A stretch of DNA of 64,000 bases, taken from contig NC_133771.1 of the NCBI RefSeq assembly GCF_003597395.2, positions 136,859,694 through 136,923,693 of the forward strand, in the 5' to 3' direction. This stretch comes from Chelonoidis abingdonii (taxonomy: Eukaryota; Chordata; Testudines; Testudinidae). Shown one piece after another: positions 32,634 to 43,837 of the stretch. The notes under the pieces are model-generated. The model was given only the letters and a program-made list of their open reading frames with translations, was not told the origin of the DNA and did no database searches. Both the position numbers and the translations under genes were made by a program. How positions within the stretch are numbered: the stretch's first letter is position 1; each line of letters begins with the position of its first letter.

Positions 32634-33553
32634 GGCAGCGTTTCTCAAATGCATCCACCAGTGGCTTTTCTTGTGGCCACAGCCTCCTGGGCAGTGACTG
32701 GGGCAGGGCACAGAGCAGTACCTCTTCCCCCAGGGCCACCAGAACGGGTTGGGCCCTCCCCCAATCTGGCGCCACAGACACCACATGAGCATGCAGCCAA
32801 TGAGTTTCCCACCTTCTCAGGGGTGGTGAGGCTTGGGCTTTGGGTTTCAGCTGAGAGCGGTGGGTGGCAGGCTCCAGTCATGGGACTTTGGGCTCTGGCC
32901 CTGGAGCCCAAGCACATGGCAGCGGGTGCCAGCTCTGGGCTCAACCCCACCATTGTCGCTGGCCCCTGCAGCCTCCTCTGGCTCCAGTTGTTCGGTGGCA
33001 GGCTCTGGCCCTGGACCCTGGGTTCACTTCCCCCCCCCCTCCCCACATTGCCCCTGGCCCTCACTGTCTCCCTACGCACCTTCCCATCCAGGGGTTAATT
33101 TTTCCCTTGGCTTTCCAGGGCTGAGTAAGTCTGCTATGAAAATTGATATTTGTACGGTTGTTAATATCACTTTTCACAGCCTCCCAGCTTGCTAGGAAGT
33201 CTGCTATAAAAAGTGATATTAACAAACATACAAATATTACTTTTTGCAACAGCAGACTTACTAGCTAGCAAATCTTTTTTAAAAAAAAGATAACCAAAAA
33301 CAAAAGAAACAACAACAAAAGACAAGAATGTGCAAAGCACCTCATTTGTTTCTATTCTGTTTAAGAATAGAGAACTGTACATTTTATTATTGAGTCTGCA
33401 AAAAAAAAACCTCTACATAAATAAATTATGATTTGCACATGTATAAGTGCATATTTGTTTTTCCTAAAATTCAATATGTCAAGAAAAATTGTCATAGCAG
33501 CCACCAGCAAGAGTTGGTGGCCACAGTGAGGCCACCAAAAAATGTATTGTGAG
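32634..33553. mobile_element. hAT-like non-autonomous element
   Basis: The left end cagcgtttctcaaatgc (32637) and right end gtattgtgagaacccc (33544-33559) are inverted versions of the usual hAT cagggttctcaaa-type terminus. Flanks gcctaggg and gtctaagg resemble an aged 8-bp duplication. Inside, a 5' part rich in Gly/Pro frames is non-coding, and related words gtctgctatgaaaattgatatt and gtctgctataaaaagtgatatt repeat at 33129 and 33201. Confidence 0.5.
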
Positions 33554-33565
33554 AACCCCAGGTCT

Positions 33566-35111
33566 AAGGCCAACTGAAAACTTCCAAGGGCCATAAAATA
33601 TGCTAATTCCAACATTCTTCCCATTCTCCTGGTGAAGGAACATCTCATAAAATATTCTGGTTTTGGTCTGAACAGCTGTAGAGAACAGGGAAACAGAATA
33701 GTAAAAAGAGAAGGCATTTTTTTCTGAAAGCAATTTTGTACTTCTTCCAAACCAGAAGGTCATGCTTAAACGTCTGTAGCAATAACAAGATGAACACACT
33801 TATTCCTCATTTGATTGTTACTATATATAGTGCTACTATATATAGTTAGCTCCTCAGTCGTTGGCACTCCAGGGATTAAAACTGCTAAATAGCCCAATAT
33901 GCAAATCAGGGCTGGGGAAGATCTGCTGCTGGGATTTACTTATATTTGTTACTTGTTATTAATGTTGTTTTTCACAGCTTAGGCATTTGGGAAAGGTTTT
34001 GTTAGGTTTTGGAGCAGTTCTGAAAAGCACTGGAGTCAAGCATCACAAGTGTAACTTGACCAGCTAGGTATGGTGGGTGGCTGCTGGCAGTAAAATGACA
34101 GATTTGTGTATCTGTTCCAGACAATTGGGGAGACCAGTCTTTGGCAACTCCTATTTAACTGTTTAACAGACTTTCCATAGGGTTTTATATCCTAGCTTTG
34201 CTACTGTTACCATCTTAATCTGGCTGAGCTATTTTCTTTCTAATGTTATAACTGGGTAGTCTCTCAGAGCATGAAAGTTTGCTATTATTTATATTACTTA
34301 TTTTTTATTCATCCATCACCGAAAGGCCCAGACAAGATTGGGCCCCATTGTGCTAAATACTGTACATACATAGCAAGAGCAGGCTCTATCTCAAATAATT
34401 TACCATCTAAAAACTCAGGCCTGTAAATTGTTTCATGCAGGTGGACCTCCAACTTTAATGGGGTTCTGCTCAGGCACAGGATCTACCTACTTGTAACAAA
34501 TTGCAGGATCAGGGTCTAAGTAAACAAAGGACATAAAAAAGAGATGCAACATACAAGCAGAGTGATCAGGTCGATGATTTGCAAACATATAAATTCCACA
34601 TTTTATGATTGTTTAAACATTTTTGTGTTTTTTCCCGTACGTAAATGTACTATGGGAATAAATATATGTGTATTCGGGGGCGGGGGTGAAGGACAGGCAG
34701 GGATAATTTAATGGTGTAACTGATCCTACTGAAGAATATCGCTGTGACTGTGGTACACCAATCCCTTCTGGATGCTCTGTGTACCACAATCATGGAGGTG
34801 CTTGCCATAGGCACTTTGAGCTCTGTGAGCTCCAGCCATTGGTGGGTTCCTATAATTACTCCTATATTTCAAATCAGTAACAGAAAAGAGGATTGCTCTA
34901 TAGGGCTGGCAAAATAAAGGCACAAGGACTTCACCACTTACTGTAAAGATCAAAACTATAGTTCCTAACTCAGCCCCCGAAGGTAGTCCAGTAACATGGG
35001 TAACAAGGTAAAATACTCATAACCCCTCTCTACCGATCCCTTGCATGCTGGGCACTGCTCTGTATCCTCCTACTATGGCTACAGCTGGATCCTTGCCAGC
35101 AGCATGAGTTT
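33566..35111. other. Gene-free stretch with an old repeat at 34275-34430
   Basis: Nothing coding. The old repeat is the same family as 23214-23345. Confidence 0.5.
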
Positions 35112-35444
35112 GGGTATGCCTACCCTATGAAATTAAGTCGATTTTATAGAAGTTGATTTTTAGAAATCTATTTTATACAGTCGATAGTGGGGACACACAC
35201 AAAACGCATTAAATTGGTGGAGTGCGTCCTCACTACCGCAGCTAGCATCGACTCACGGAGCGGTGCACTGTGGGAAGCTATCCCACAGTTCAGTCTCTGC
35301 TGCCCATTGGAATTCTGGATTAAGCTCTCAGTGCCTGATAGGGCAAAAATATTGTCGCAGGTGGTTTTGTCATCAGTCTCCCCTCCCTCCCTCCATGAAA
35401 TCAACTGCAGACAATCATTTTGCACCTTTTTTCTTGGGTTACCC

Positions 35445-36702
35445 ATGCAGACGGCAAGCATGGAGCCTGCTCAGCTCACTGCTGCTGTTGTGAACATTGT
35501 AAACACCTCGCATGTTATACTCCAGTATGTGAAGAACCTGGCTAAGAGATGGCAGCACGAGGACGATTGTGAGGAGGACACGGACACAGATGTTCCTGAA
35601 AGCACAGGATGTGGCTATTGGGACATGATGGCAGCAGTGGGGCTGGTTGATACAGTGGGATGCCGATTCTGGGCCCGGAAAACAAGCACAGATTGTTGGG
35701 ACCACATAGTGTTGCAGGTATGGGGTGATTCCCAGTGGCTGTGAAACATTCGCATGTGTAAGGCCATTTTCCTGGAACTCTGAGTTGCTTTCCCCCCCCC
35801 GAAGCACAGGAATACCAAGATGAGAGTTGCCCTGACAGTTGAGAAGCGAGTGGCAATACCTCAGTGGAAGCGTACAATGCCTGACTGCTACCAGTCAGTC
35901 GGGAATCCATTTGGAGCGGGCAAATTGTGGGGACTGATGTGATTCAAGTAGTCAGAGCAATCACTGACGTTCTGCTGTCAAGGGTACTGACACTTGGAAA
36001 TGTGCAGGTCATAGTGGATGGCTTTGCTGCAATGGGTTTCCCTAACTGTGGTGGGGCAATGGATGGAACCCATCCCTATCTTGGCAATGGACCACCTTGC
36101 CAACCAGTACATAAACCGCAAGGGATACTTCTCAATGGTGCTGTAAGCACTGGTGGATCACAAGGGACGTTTCACCGACATCAACGTGGGATGGCCGGGA
36201 AAGGTGCATGACACTCGCATCTTCAGGAACTCTGGACTGTTTGAACAGCTGCAAGAAGGGACTTACTTCTTAGATCAGAAAATTACTGTTGGGGATGTTG
36301 AAATGCCAATATTTATCCTTGGGGACCCAGCCTACCCCTTGCTCCCATGGCTCATGAAGCCATATACAGGCAGCCTGGACAGTAGTAAGGAACAGTTCTA
36401 CTATAGGCTGAGCAAGTGCAGAATGGTGGTAGAATGTGCCTTTGAATGTTTAAAAGCTCACGGGTGCTGTTTGCTGACTAGGTTAGACCTCAGCGCAACC
36501 AGTTTTCCCATTGTTATTGCTGCTTGCTGTGTGCTCCATAGTATCTATGAGTAAGAGGGAGACATTTATGGCAGGGTTGGAGGTTGAGGCAAACTGTCTG
36601 GCTACCAGTTTTGAGCAGCCAGACACCAGGGCAATTAGAAGAGCACAGGTAGGTGCACTGTGCATCAGAGAGGCTTTGAAAAGCAGTTTCATGACTGGCT
36701 AG
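35445..36702 (+). pseudogene. Harbinger transposase, broken copy E
   Basis: The start MQTASMEPAQLTAAVVNIV (35445) leads to RRFWARKTSTDCWDHIVL-like residues. After a damaged area, the DDE part shows VDGFAAMGFPNCGGAMDGTH (first D), DHKGRFTDINVGWPGKVHD (second D in GKVHDTRIF), GDPAYPLLPWLMKPYTGSL, and RLSKCRMVVECAFECLKAHG with the catalytic E. A frameshift near 36545 moves the C-terminal part (ETFMAGLEVEANC, EQPDTRAIRRAQVG) to the next frame, ending at 36702. Several further frame changes between 35745 and 36210. All three catalytic acids are still readable, but the protein is broken. Confidence 0.9.
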
Positions 36703-36971
36703 GCTTTGGTGTGACAGTTGTGTATGTTTCTCCTTGATGCAAACCCGTCCCCTTTGATTTTTTTTTTAACTCCCTGTAAGCCAACCACTCTCCCTCCCCC
36801 CTTCGATCACAGCTGGCAAAGGAAATAAAGTCACTATTGTTTTGAAACCATGCATTCTTTCCTTATTAATTTTTTTTTTTTAAAAAAGGAAGATAACTGA
36901 CAAGGTATCCCAGGTGGGATGGGGGTGGGGGAGGAGGGAAGGACAAGGCCACATTGATTATTGTAGCCACA

Positions 36972-37260
36972 CTACAAATCAAAACTGTTTGAATGACAGC
37001 CTTCTGTTGTTGGGGCCATCCTCTGGAGTGCAGTGGCTGGGTGTCTGGAGCATCCCCCTACCCCCAATGTTCTTGGGCATCTGAGTGAGGAGGATATGGA
37101 ACTTCGGGAGGAGGACAGGTGGTTGTACAGTGGATGCAGTGGCAGTCTGTGCTCTTGTTGGCTTTCCTGCAGCTCCATCAGATGCCTGAGCAGTCCCGTT
37201 TGCTCCCCCATTAGCCTCAGCATCGCTCCTGCCTCTTCTCATCACCCTCACTTAAAGCTT
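36972..37260 (-). pseudogene. Myb/SANT-like partner, C-terminal exon, copy E
   Basis: The minus strand reads MLRLMGEQTGLLRHLMEL, QESQQEHRLPLHPLYNH, LSSSRSSISSSLRCPRT, a coiled-coil-like and then Pro/Ser-rich tail typical of the Harbinger Myb-like proteins. The first exon lies at 38291-38851. The intron between them contains ORF3 on the other strand. Confidence 0.6.
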
Positions 37261-37930
37261 TCCTGGCCTCTGCCACTGAATGCCTCCATGCATTCAGCTG
37301 TGCCCTATCAATGCTGGAGGACTGCATGAGCTTGGAAAACATGTCATCGCAAGTGCGGTTTTTTTCGCCTTCTAATCTGCGATAACCTCAGGGACAGAGA
37401 TGATAGGGGGAGCAAAGAAACATTTGCACCTGCGGGGGGGGATAAAAAGGGGGAGTAAAATTTAAGATGATACTTTTCTGAGAACAAAAAGGGAGACTCT
37501 TTCTAGTGACTCAAGCAATTCACAGCAGACAGCACGTGTGCTTTAGATACAAGGTCGCATTTTGCCTTTTATATTGAGACATCACACATGGCTGGGCAAC
37601 AGAATTTGCTTTCCAGGCAGCTGTGGTAAGCCAAAGGGTACGCAGGTTTGGCTTCTAATGCCTTCATGTTTTCAAACAGCAGAGCCCTCTCTTCCCATAG
37701 CAAGCAATACCGGTTGGGTTTGCCATTTAAAAGGAGGGGCTGTGGTTTTTGGGTGGATGTGCAGCACATCCCTCCCCCCCCTTCCGAGTGGCTATTTGGG
37801 ATGATCCCTTCACCCCTCCCCCGCCGTGTGGCTATTTTCAGGGATGATCCTTTTTAGCTAAGCGCAAACAGCCCAGCATGAACAGGATCCTTTTACCGTT
37901 TCTTTACAAAAATTCCCCTATTTCAACCAG

Positions 37931-38227
37931 ATGACCATAAATGATATCACTCTACTCAGGTTAACACAGAAAGATATAGACCAAATGTTGCTTGAATGTG
38001 ACCAAAACCCAGGACCATTCGCTGCCATGCTTTGTGCTGCAATGATTCCAGACTACTTGCTACTGGCTTGGCATGGTAAAGTGTCCTACCATGGAGGATG
38101 AAATAAGGCAGCCCTCCCCAGAAACCTTCTGCAAAGGCTTTCAGAGTACCTCCAGGAGAACTTCATGAAGATGTCCCTGGAGGATTCCCACTCCATCCCC
38201 AGACAGATTAACAGACTTCTCCAGTAG
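37931..38227 (+). CDS. Small Harbinger-associated ORF (ORF3), copy E
   Basis: From ATG at 37931 to TAG at 38225-38227 there are 98 codons with one internal TGA (at codon 58, probably CGA originally). Residues include ITLLRLTQKDIDQMLLEC, GPFAAMLCAAMIPDYLLLA, WHGKVSYHGG, NKAALPRNLLQRLSEYLQE, MSLEDSHSIPRQINRLLQ. A pyrimidine-rich tract and cag (to 37930) stand directly before it, like a splice acceptor. It aligns with the frame at 15341-15606 in Harbinger copy A over about 75 residues. Function is unknown; it may be a terminal exon. Confidence 0.5.
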
Positions 38228-38290
38228 CTGTACTGGCCGTGAATGCATCCCAAGTCTTCAGGGCAAATCAAACATTAAACACAACTGCTT

Positions 38291-38851
38291 TTAAACTCTT
38301 TCTATAGTTACAAATGTGCACTCATCAGAGGTGCCTTCTCCGCTTTCAGAGTCGGGGATCTCGCCTTGGGAGGGTATTGGCTCCAGGGTGATGAAAAGGT
38401 CCTGGCTGCTCGGGAGAATGGATTCACCGCTTGCCTGCTGCACAGTCTCCTCCTCATCATCATCCACAAAATCCTCCTCCATGTAGCGGGAAACTCCCCC
38501 CTTGCAGGTGTCCATGGACAGTGGTGGGGTAGTGGTAGGGTACCCCCCTAAAATGCCATGCAGCTCATCATAGAAGCAGCACATATGGGGCTCTGACCCA
38601 GAGTGACCATTTGCCTTCTTTGTCTTTTGGTAGGTTTGCCTGAGCTCCTTGACTTTCATGCAACACTGCTGTGTGTCCCTGTTGTAGCCTCTGTCCATCA
38701 TGCCCTGTGTGATTTTGGCATATATATTAGCATTTCTTCTTTTTGATCAGAGTTCTGCCTGCACAGATTCTTCTCCCCATACAGGAATCAAATCCAGTAT
38801 CTCCCATTCACTCCATGCTGGAGCTTGTTTGCAATTCTGTAGGGACTGCAT
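38291..38851 (-). pseudogene. Myb/SANT-like DNA-binding protein of Harbinger, exon 1, copy E
   Basis: The start MQSLQNCKQAPAWSEWEILD (38851) leads through LIPVWGEESVQAEL, one TGA stop, SKRRNANIYAKITQGMMDRG, YNRDTQQCCMKVKELRQTY, and SEPHMCCFYDELHGILGG to an acidic linker (EEDFVDDDEEE) and SGEGTSDE. It is the trihelix/SANT-type DNA-binding fold with conserved tryptophans. The family binds the transposon ends and brings the transposase to the nucleus. At the end of the linker the expected donor tctg|gtgagt reads tctg|atgagt, so the splice site is lost. Continuation is at 36972-37260. Confidence 0.8.
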
Positions 38852-39114
38852 GGTCACCTGTGCTGCTGAGCTCGCCACGCTGACCAAACAGGAAATGAAA
38901 TTCAAAAGTTCCCAGGCCTTTTTCTGTGTACCTGGCTAGTGCATCGGAGTTGAAAGTGCTGTCCAAAGTGGTCACATTGGAGCACTCTGGGATAACTCCC
39001 GGAGGTCAATAACGTTGATTTGCATCTACACTACCCCAAATTCGACCCAGCAAGGTCGATTTCAGTACTACCGCCCTCACCGGGGAGGAGTACAGAAGTT
39101 GATTTCACTGCTCT

Positions 39115-41712
39115 ACAGCCAAAATGCTTCTGAAATAAATGTAGTCAAACTTTACTAATTCTGGGTCACTGAGAATGAAAATGATGCTTAAAATTGTTGA
39201 TTGGCTCTAGTTTTCAAGATATGCTATTGGGTCAGTATATACAACCCTTGACTTGGGAATGGTGGAGGATAAGTGACTTATAAAGGGAAGGGATCTCAAT
39301 TTAAACCAAGAAAATTGACTAAAAATACTTCTTTGACTGGATCTATGAATAAAATCTATGACTGGGTTTGGACAGTACTAAGCTTTTTAGGCAAAACAAT
39401 GAATGATGCAATCTGAAGCTGTATTGGCACATACATGATAATGAATTGCATCATGTTATTCCTAAGACGTCATGGATGATGCAATCAATAACGAAGCTTA
39501 CATCACTCTGCTAACAAATTGCCCTTATAGTCAGCTCTAGAAGAAAATCATAACAGTGTCGTGCTCTCTTATTTGTCAGTGTTTGATTTTGCAAAAGGGA
39601 CACATTTCTCTTTAGCCAGAGTTAGCAAGATGTCTCGTACTTTGTTGAACACTGCAATAAACGTCTCTTGTTTGTGGTGAAAAGTGACTTTGCATCACAA
39701 TAACCAGCGGGCAGTATAAACCACTACGGTTAAAGAAAGCCTATCACTATATTTTGGCTGCAAAAATTGGAGATCAATGGACAAGAGGTGGGCCCCAACA
39801 CATATGCTGCAACACTTGTGCACAAATCTTCACCAAGTGGTTGAACAAGGAAAAAGGAAATCTATGCCTTTTTGCATGCCAATGAATTTGGAAGAGAGCC
39901 AACAGATCATAATCCAAGCAATTGTTAACTTCTGGGCATGTTGCCTCCAGTGGGAAAGGTATGTCAAAAGGAAGAAAAAAGTGGACTGTGCATTATCTCA
40001 AACATCCATCAGCTATAGGCCCGTAACCCCACGGAGAAGGACTACGGTTCTGATGCACCAGAATCATTCCACTTGAGTCAGATGAGAAGAAGAGGATGAA
40101 ACTTCTGGTCCTGAAACATCATGTCACAGGACCTACATTTCTCCCATCCTCCCTCCTCTGAACACACCTCATAACACATAGCGTGAACTGAATGACCTGT
40201 GCAGGGATGGAACTACCCAAGAGTAAGCAGCTGTTGGGCTCCAGACTAACAGGCCATGGAATCTCCTGGGCAGGCATGATGTAGGGTTTCCATGAATTCG
40301 CGTGACTGTCAAAAGGATCTTATCCATTCTTCTTCAATGTAGGTGATCTTGTAGCCGGCAACAAACATCAGAATGGTGTATGGCAGCCCTCACAATCGGT
40401 TCAACGGATCCAGATGAGGTGAAGACTGGTTCACTGATTCATCCAAACGAGTCTAAAGCTGTTTTTGATGCATAATAGGCAATGTTTGCCATCAATTCCA
40501 GTTGGTCATGCAGTCCATATGAAGGAAACCTATGAACAACATGAAACATAACTTTGTGAGGTGCTAAACTATGACCAACATCAGTGGCAGCTTTGGGCGA
40601 TTTGAAGTTGTTGCTCTCTTGCTTGGTCCTCAGACTGGATACACAAAGTACTGGTGCTGTCTTCTCTTGCAATGGGATAGTCCGTGCAGAGATTCCCACT
40701 ACAATCAAGAAAGATTGGCACTCCGACAGTCATTTGGAGCCTGGGAGACAAAGTGTTTCAGCATTCACCCACTTGTTGAATCAAGGGAAATTTGTTACCA
40801 CCTTTCACATCATAGCGTCTGATAGAACTTTGTCAGGGCCATTGACAAAACACAAGCAGCTTTCAAGTACGCCTCCGTTGGAAAATTTCCAAGTTTAGTT
40901 GAAAGCTAAGATAAAGGAAGGTGTCTTGTTGGTCTCAGATTTGTGAACTTCTTCGAGATGATGCATTTGACCATTGCACTTGCGTGGCAAGGAAAAGCGG
41001 CATGGAAAGCCTTCCAGTTATGCAATAAATTTTCTCATTGAAACAACAGGCAACAACTACAGGTTGTGCGTGGAAAACTCCTAGCAATACAAAAGCCTTG
41101 GTTGCAACATGTCACTAAAGATAGCATTTTTGCAGCTCTCACTCTAGATATTTTTCCACCAACTGGGAGCAGTGACAACAACGAGCACGGTGAGGATTTC
41201 ACCAGGACATTGCAACAAGGAGTAAACGCACAGGCGCAAATGGAGCCCACCAATGCTTGCAGATATTGTTGGATAGTGAAAAGAGATGCTCCATTCTCAA
41301 TGAATTCCAAAGACAAGCCAAGAAGCACCTGAGTAGACACTGAATAGGACTAAACTTAGTACTAGACACGAAAAAAATTCGTTGCCTTTTGTTTCATATA
41401 AATTTTTTTATCATAAACCCTTTGCTGATTTTAAAGTGTTACGTAAAACAGGACAGGTGAAATATTATCGTTAAAGCAACCATAAACACCATGAAAAGAC
41501 TAGGTTTAACATTTATGATTAAAATCTCTACTATCTATATCTACACAATATACATAGACATAAAATGTAAAAACTTAAATATCTTAGAAACAGTAGCCAA
41601 TCAGTTGTTTTAATTGTCATATTTGAATTCAGCACATCAAAATACATAATAAATAGCACATTTTATCTCTGAAGCAGACGACTTCTCAAAAATTGTAGAC
41701 AAGTGTTTTCAG
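39115..41712 (+). mobile_element. Decayed coding repeat of unknown class, inserted in Harbinger copy E
   Basis: It interrupts Harbinger terminal sequence on both sides. An imperfect inverted repeat stands near its ends: tgttgattggctctagtttt at 39196 and, in reverse, tagccaatcagttgtttt at 41594. It has coding remnants on the plus strand (39777-41340) of a multi-copy vertebrate protein that I know only as uncharacterised. This suggests a DNA transposon or a domesticated virus-like gene; class not determined. Confidence 0.5.
39777..41340 (+). pseudogene. Remnant of an uncharacterised multi-copy repeat protein
   Basis: Plus-strand pieces in three frames read RWAPTHMLQHLCTNLHQVVE and KRKSMPFCMPMNLEESQ (39787-39900), later DLKLLLSCLVL-type and FGRFEVVALLLGPQTGYTKY (40600-40650), SFGAWETKCFSIHPLV (40735-40780), then QMEPTNACRYCWIVKRDAPF (41240-41290). 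The order matches a protein I recall from many reptile and arthropod genomes, with a highly repeated C-terminal GERFHQDI...DYCW region, but it has no named function. There are more than five frame breaks. Confidence 0.5.
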
Positions 41713-42139
41713 AGCCCTTTAGGTCGACGGAACAGGGTTGCTTGTGTGGACACATTCATTATAAAATTGACCTAATGCGGCTACATTTGACCTAACGCTA
41801 TAGTTTAGACCAGGTCTTTGAGAGGTGGAAGTGAAAGATGAGATCGGAGCAAACTGCTTTGCTACTTACTCCCACAAGCCAGTTCCCAGGCTGCTGCCTC
41901 CAACCTGCTTCTCCTCCTCACACCCTGGTTCTCGCCAAAGCCCCTCGCCTGTGATTTCCAGGATGTGCTTTCTCTAGGGATTATGGAGCCCCCTACTGGC
42001 TGGGTGTTGAACACACAGTGCCCTGTACCAGCTAGATCCCCTCCTTCCAGCTCAGCTAGTCTGGAAGGAAGGAGCTAGAACATTCATTACACTTGGTGCA
42101 AGGGAGTGGAACGGAGAAAGAGAGGGGCATGGAAAGATA

Positions 42140-42400
42140 GGGAAAGTGGCAAACAGAGATGGATTAAGGTTTCCTAAGGCCCTGGGCCAGAGCAAGTGGG
42201 GGGCTCCTCCCCATCCCTTTCACCTGCGGCCCTGCCCACAGCCCCATCCCATTCTGCCTTTCCCCCATCGCAGCTCTGGCCCTGTTCCAGCCACGGTCCC
42301 GCCCCATTCCATGCCCTGCGCAACCTGCTTGCTCCTTTCTGCCCAAACCTCTAATCACACACCCAAAACACGTGTATTTAATATATTGTGTACAATAAAA
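42140..42400. repeat. GC-rich MITE-like repeat
   Basis: Starts gatggattaaggtttcctaa and runs with C-rich frames. The same start motif is at 31660 (gctggattaaggcaatct). No gene. Confidence 0.4.
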
Positions 42401-42429
42401 AAACTTGAGAGTATGAAGGATGGTATAAG

Positions 42430-43310
42430 AGTAGCTAAGCACTGTACTGGGCCTCCAGGTCAATTCTTGGCTGAGCCACAAATTTTGTGTGACATTGGGC
42501 AAGTAATTTAATTAGGGCTGTCAATTAATCACAGTGAACTCGCACCATTAACTCAAAAAAACTTAATTGCGATTAAAAAATTAATGTGATTAATCACTGT
42601 TTTAATTGCACTGTTAATAGAATACCAATTGAAATTTATTAAATACTTGTGGATGTTTTTCTACATTTTCAAATATATTGATTTCAATTACAACAAAGTA
42701 TACACGGTAGACAATGTTTGCTTTATACTGTTATTTTTTTATTACAAATATTTGCACTGTAAACATGGCAAACACAAGAAATAGTATTTTTCAATTCACC
42801 TCATACAAGTACTGTAGTGTAATCTCAAACAAGAAGCGGGCAGCATTATCTCCCATTAATGTAAACAAACTTGTTTGTCTTAGTGATTGCCTGAACAAGA
42901 AGTAGGACTGAGTGGACTTGTAGATGCTAAAGTTTTACATTTTTTTGTTTTTGAGTGCTGTTATGTAACAAAAAAAAAATCTACATTTATAAGTTGAACT
43001 TTCATGATAAAGATGTTGCACTTCTGTACTTAGTACTTTTCAATTCACTTAATACATCTTTTTTTTTTTACAGTGCAAGTATTTGTAATAAAAAAAAAAG
43101 TGAGCATTGTATACTTTGTATTCTGTGTTGTAAGTGAAATCAATATATTTGAAAATGTCCAAAACTATTTAAATAAATGGTATCCTATTATTGTTTAACA
43201 GTGTGATTAATCATGATTAATTTTTTCATCGCTTGATAGCCCTAAATTTAATCTATCTTGTGCCTCTGCTCCCTATCTGTAAAATAGGGATCAAATCCAT
43301 TAATAACTGC
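42430..43310 (+). repeat. MIR-like SINE split by a hAT foldback
   Basis: The left part includes gtgacattgggcaagtaattt (42490-42510). The right part resumes with gtgcctctgctccctatctg and taaaatagggatcaaat (43260-43295). Joined across the insertion these give the normal order of a MIR/CORE-SINE. Confidence 0.7.
42513..43244. mobile_element. 732-bp hAT foldback element with 8-bp target duplication
   Basis: Ends tagggctgtcaattaatcac and, inverted, catcgcttgatagcccta. Long arms follow: ttcaaatatattgatttcaa at left pairs with gaaatcaatatatttgaaa at right, and caaagtatacac with tgtatactttg. Exact duplications aatttaat at 42505-42512 and 43245-43252. It carries no protein. Confidence 0.88.
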
Positions 43311-43837
43311 AAGATGCTCAGCTATTTCAGTGATGAGATCCATATAAGCACATAGATAGCAGATGTACCACTGAACACAATTTCAGGACTACTTCTTTTG
43401 CCTGGCAAACTTACAAAGCAATATTAAAGGTTGACATCCCAGTTTGTTATCCGCTGTACGACTTTCAGTGATGCAAAATGATAAGGCTGTCATTCTTCAG
43501 AAGGATCTTAGAGGATAGCAGTTCACTAGATATTCCATGGTTTGGATGTCTTCTCCACATTCACATATCAGGCTGTCCTTCATTTTCCAGTTAGGTAGCA
43601 GATATTTCAATGCCCATATGAGGTTCTGATGCAGTTCACTGTGATCCATATCTTACATGGCATTATGAAGCCACATGGCTGGTAAGTAGGATCTGTGATC
43701 AGATCTTGATTTTTGACCCCACTGCTTTCTCACAGCCACTGCCACTTGTCTTTTAGTGATAGCCTCAAGGTTTTGAGGGCTTTGCTGCTAATCAGAAGGA
43801 GCTCCTAACTTAAGCAGCAAGTCAGAGTTTTTGGAGA
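43311..43837. other. No gene seen
   Basis: No exon or repeat boundary recognised. Confidence 0.5.

Larger units (their letters stand above)
35112..41816 (+). mobile_element. PIF/Harbinger DNA transposon (copy E), two-gene layout, split near its right end
   Basis: Left end gggtatgcctaccctatgaa (35112) and right end tatagtttagaccaggtct (41799-41817) are inverted Harbinger-type termini, with aattaagtcga and gacctaacgc just inside. Genes: transposase (+, 35445-36702), Myb/SANT-like partner (minus, 38851 to 36972 in two exons), and a small ORF (+, 37931-38227) antisense to the Myb gene. A different element is inserted at about 39115-41712, so the last 105 bases of Harbinger lie at 41712-41816. 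Confidence 0.8.

Noticed and set aside
32645..33195. Three overlapping Gly/Pro-rich frames
   Set aside because: They lie in a hAT-like non-autonomous element and lack any domain.
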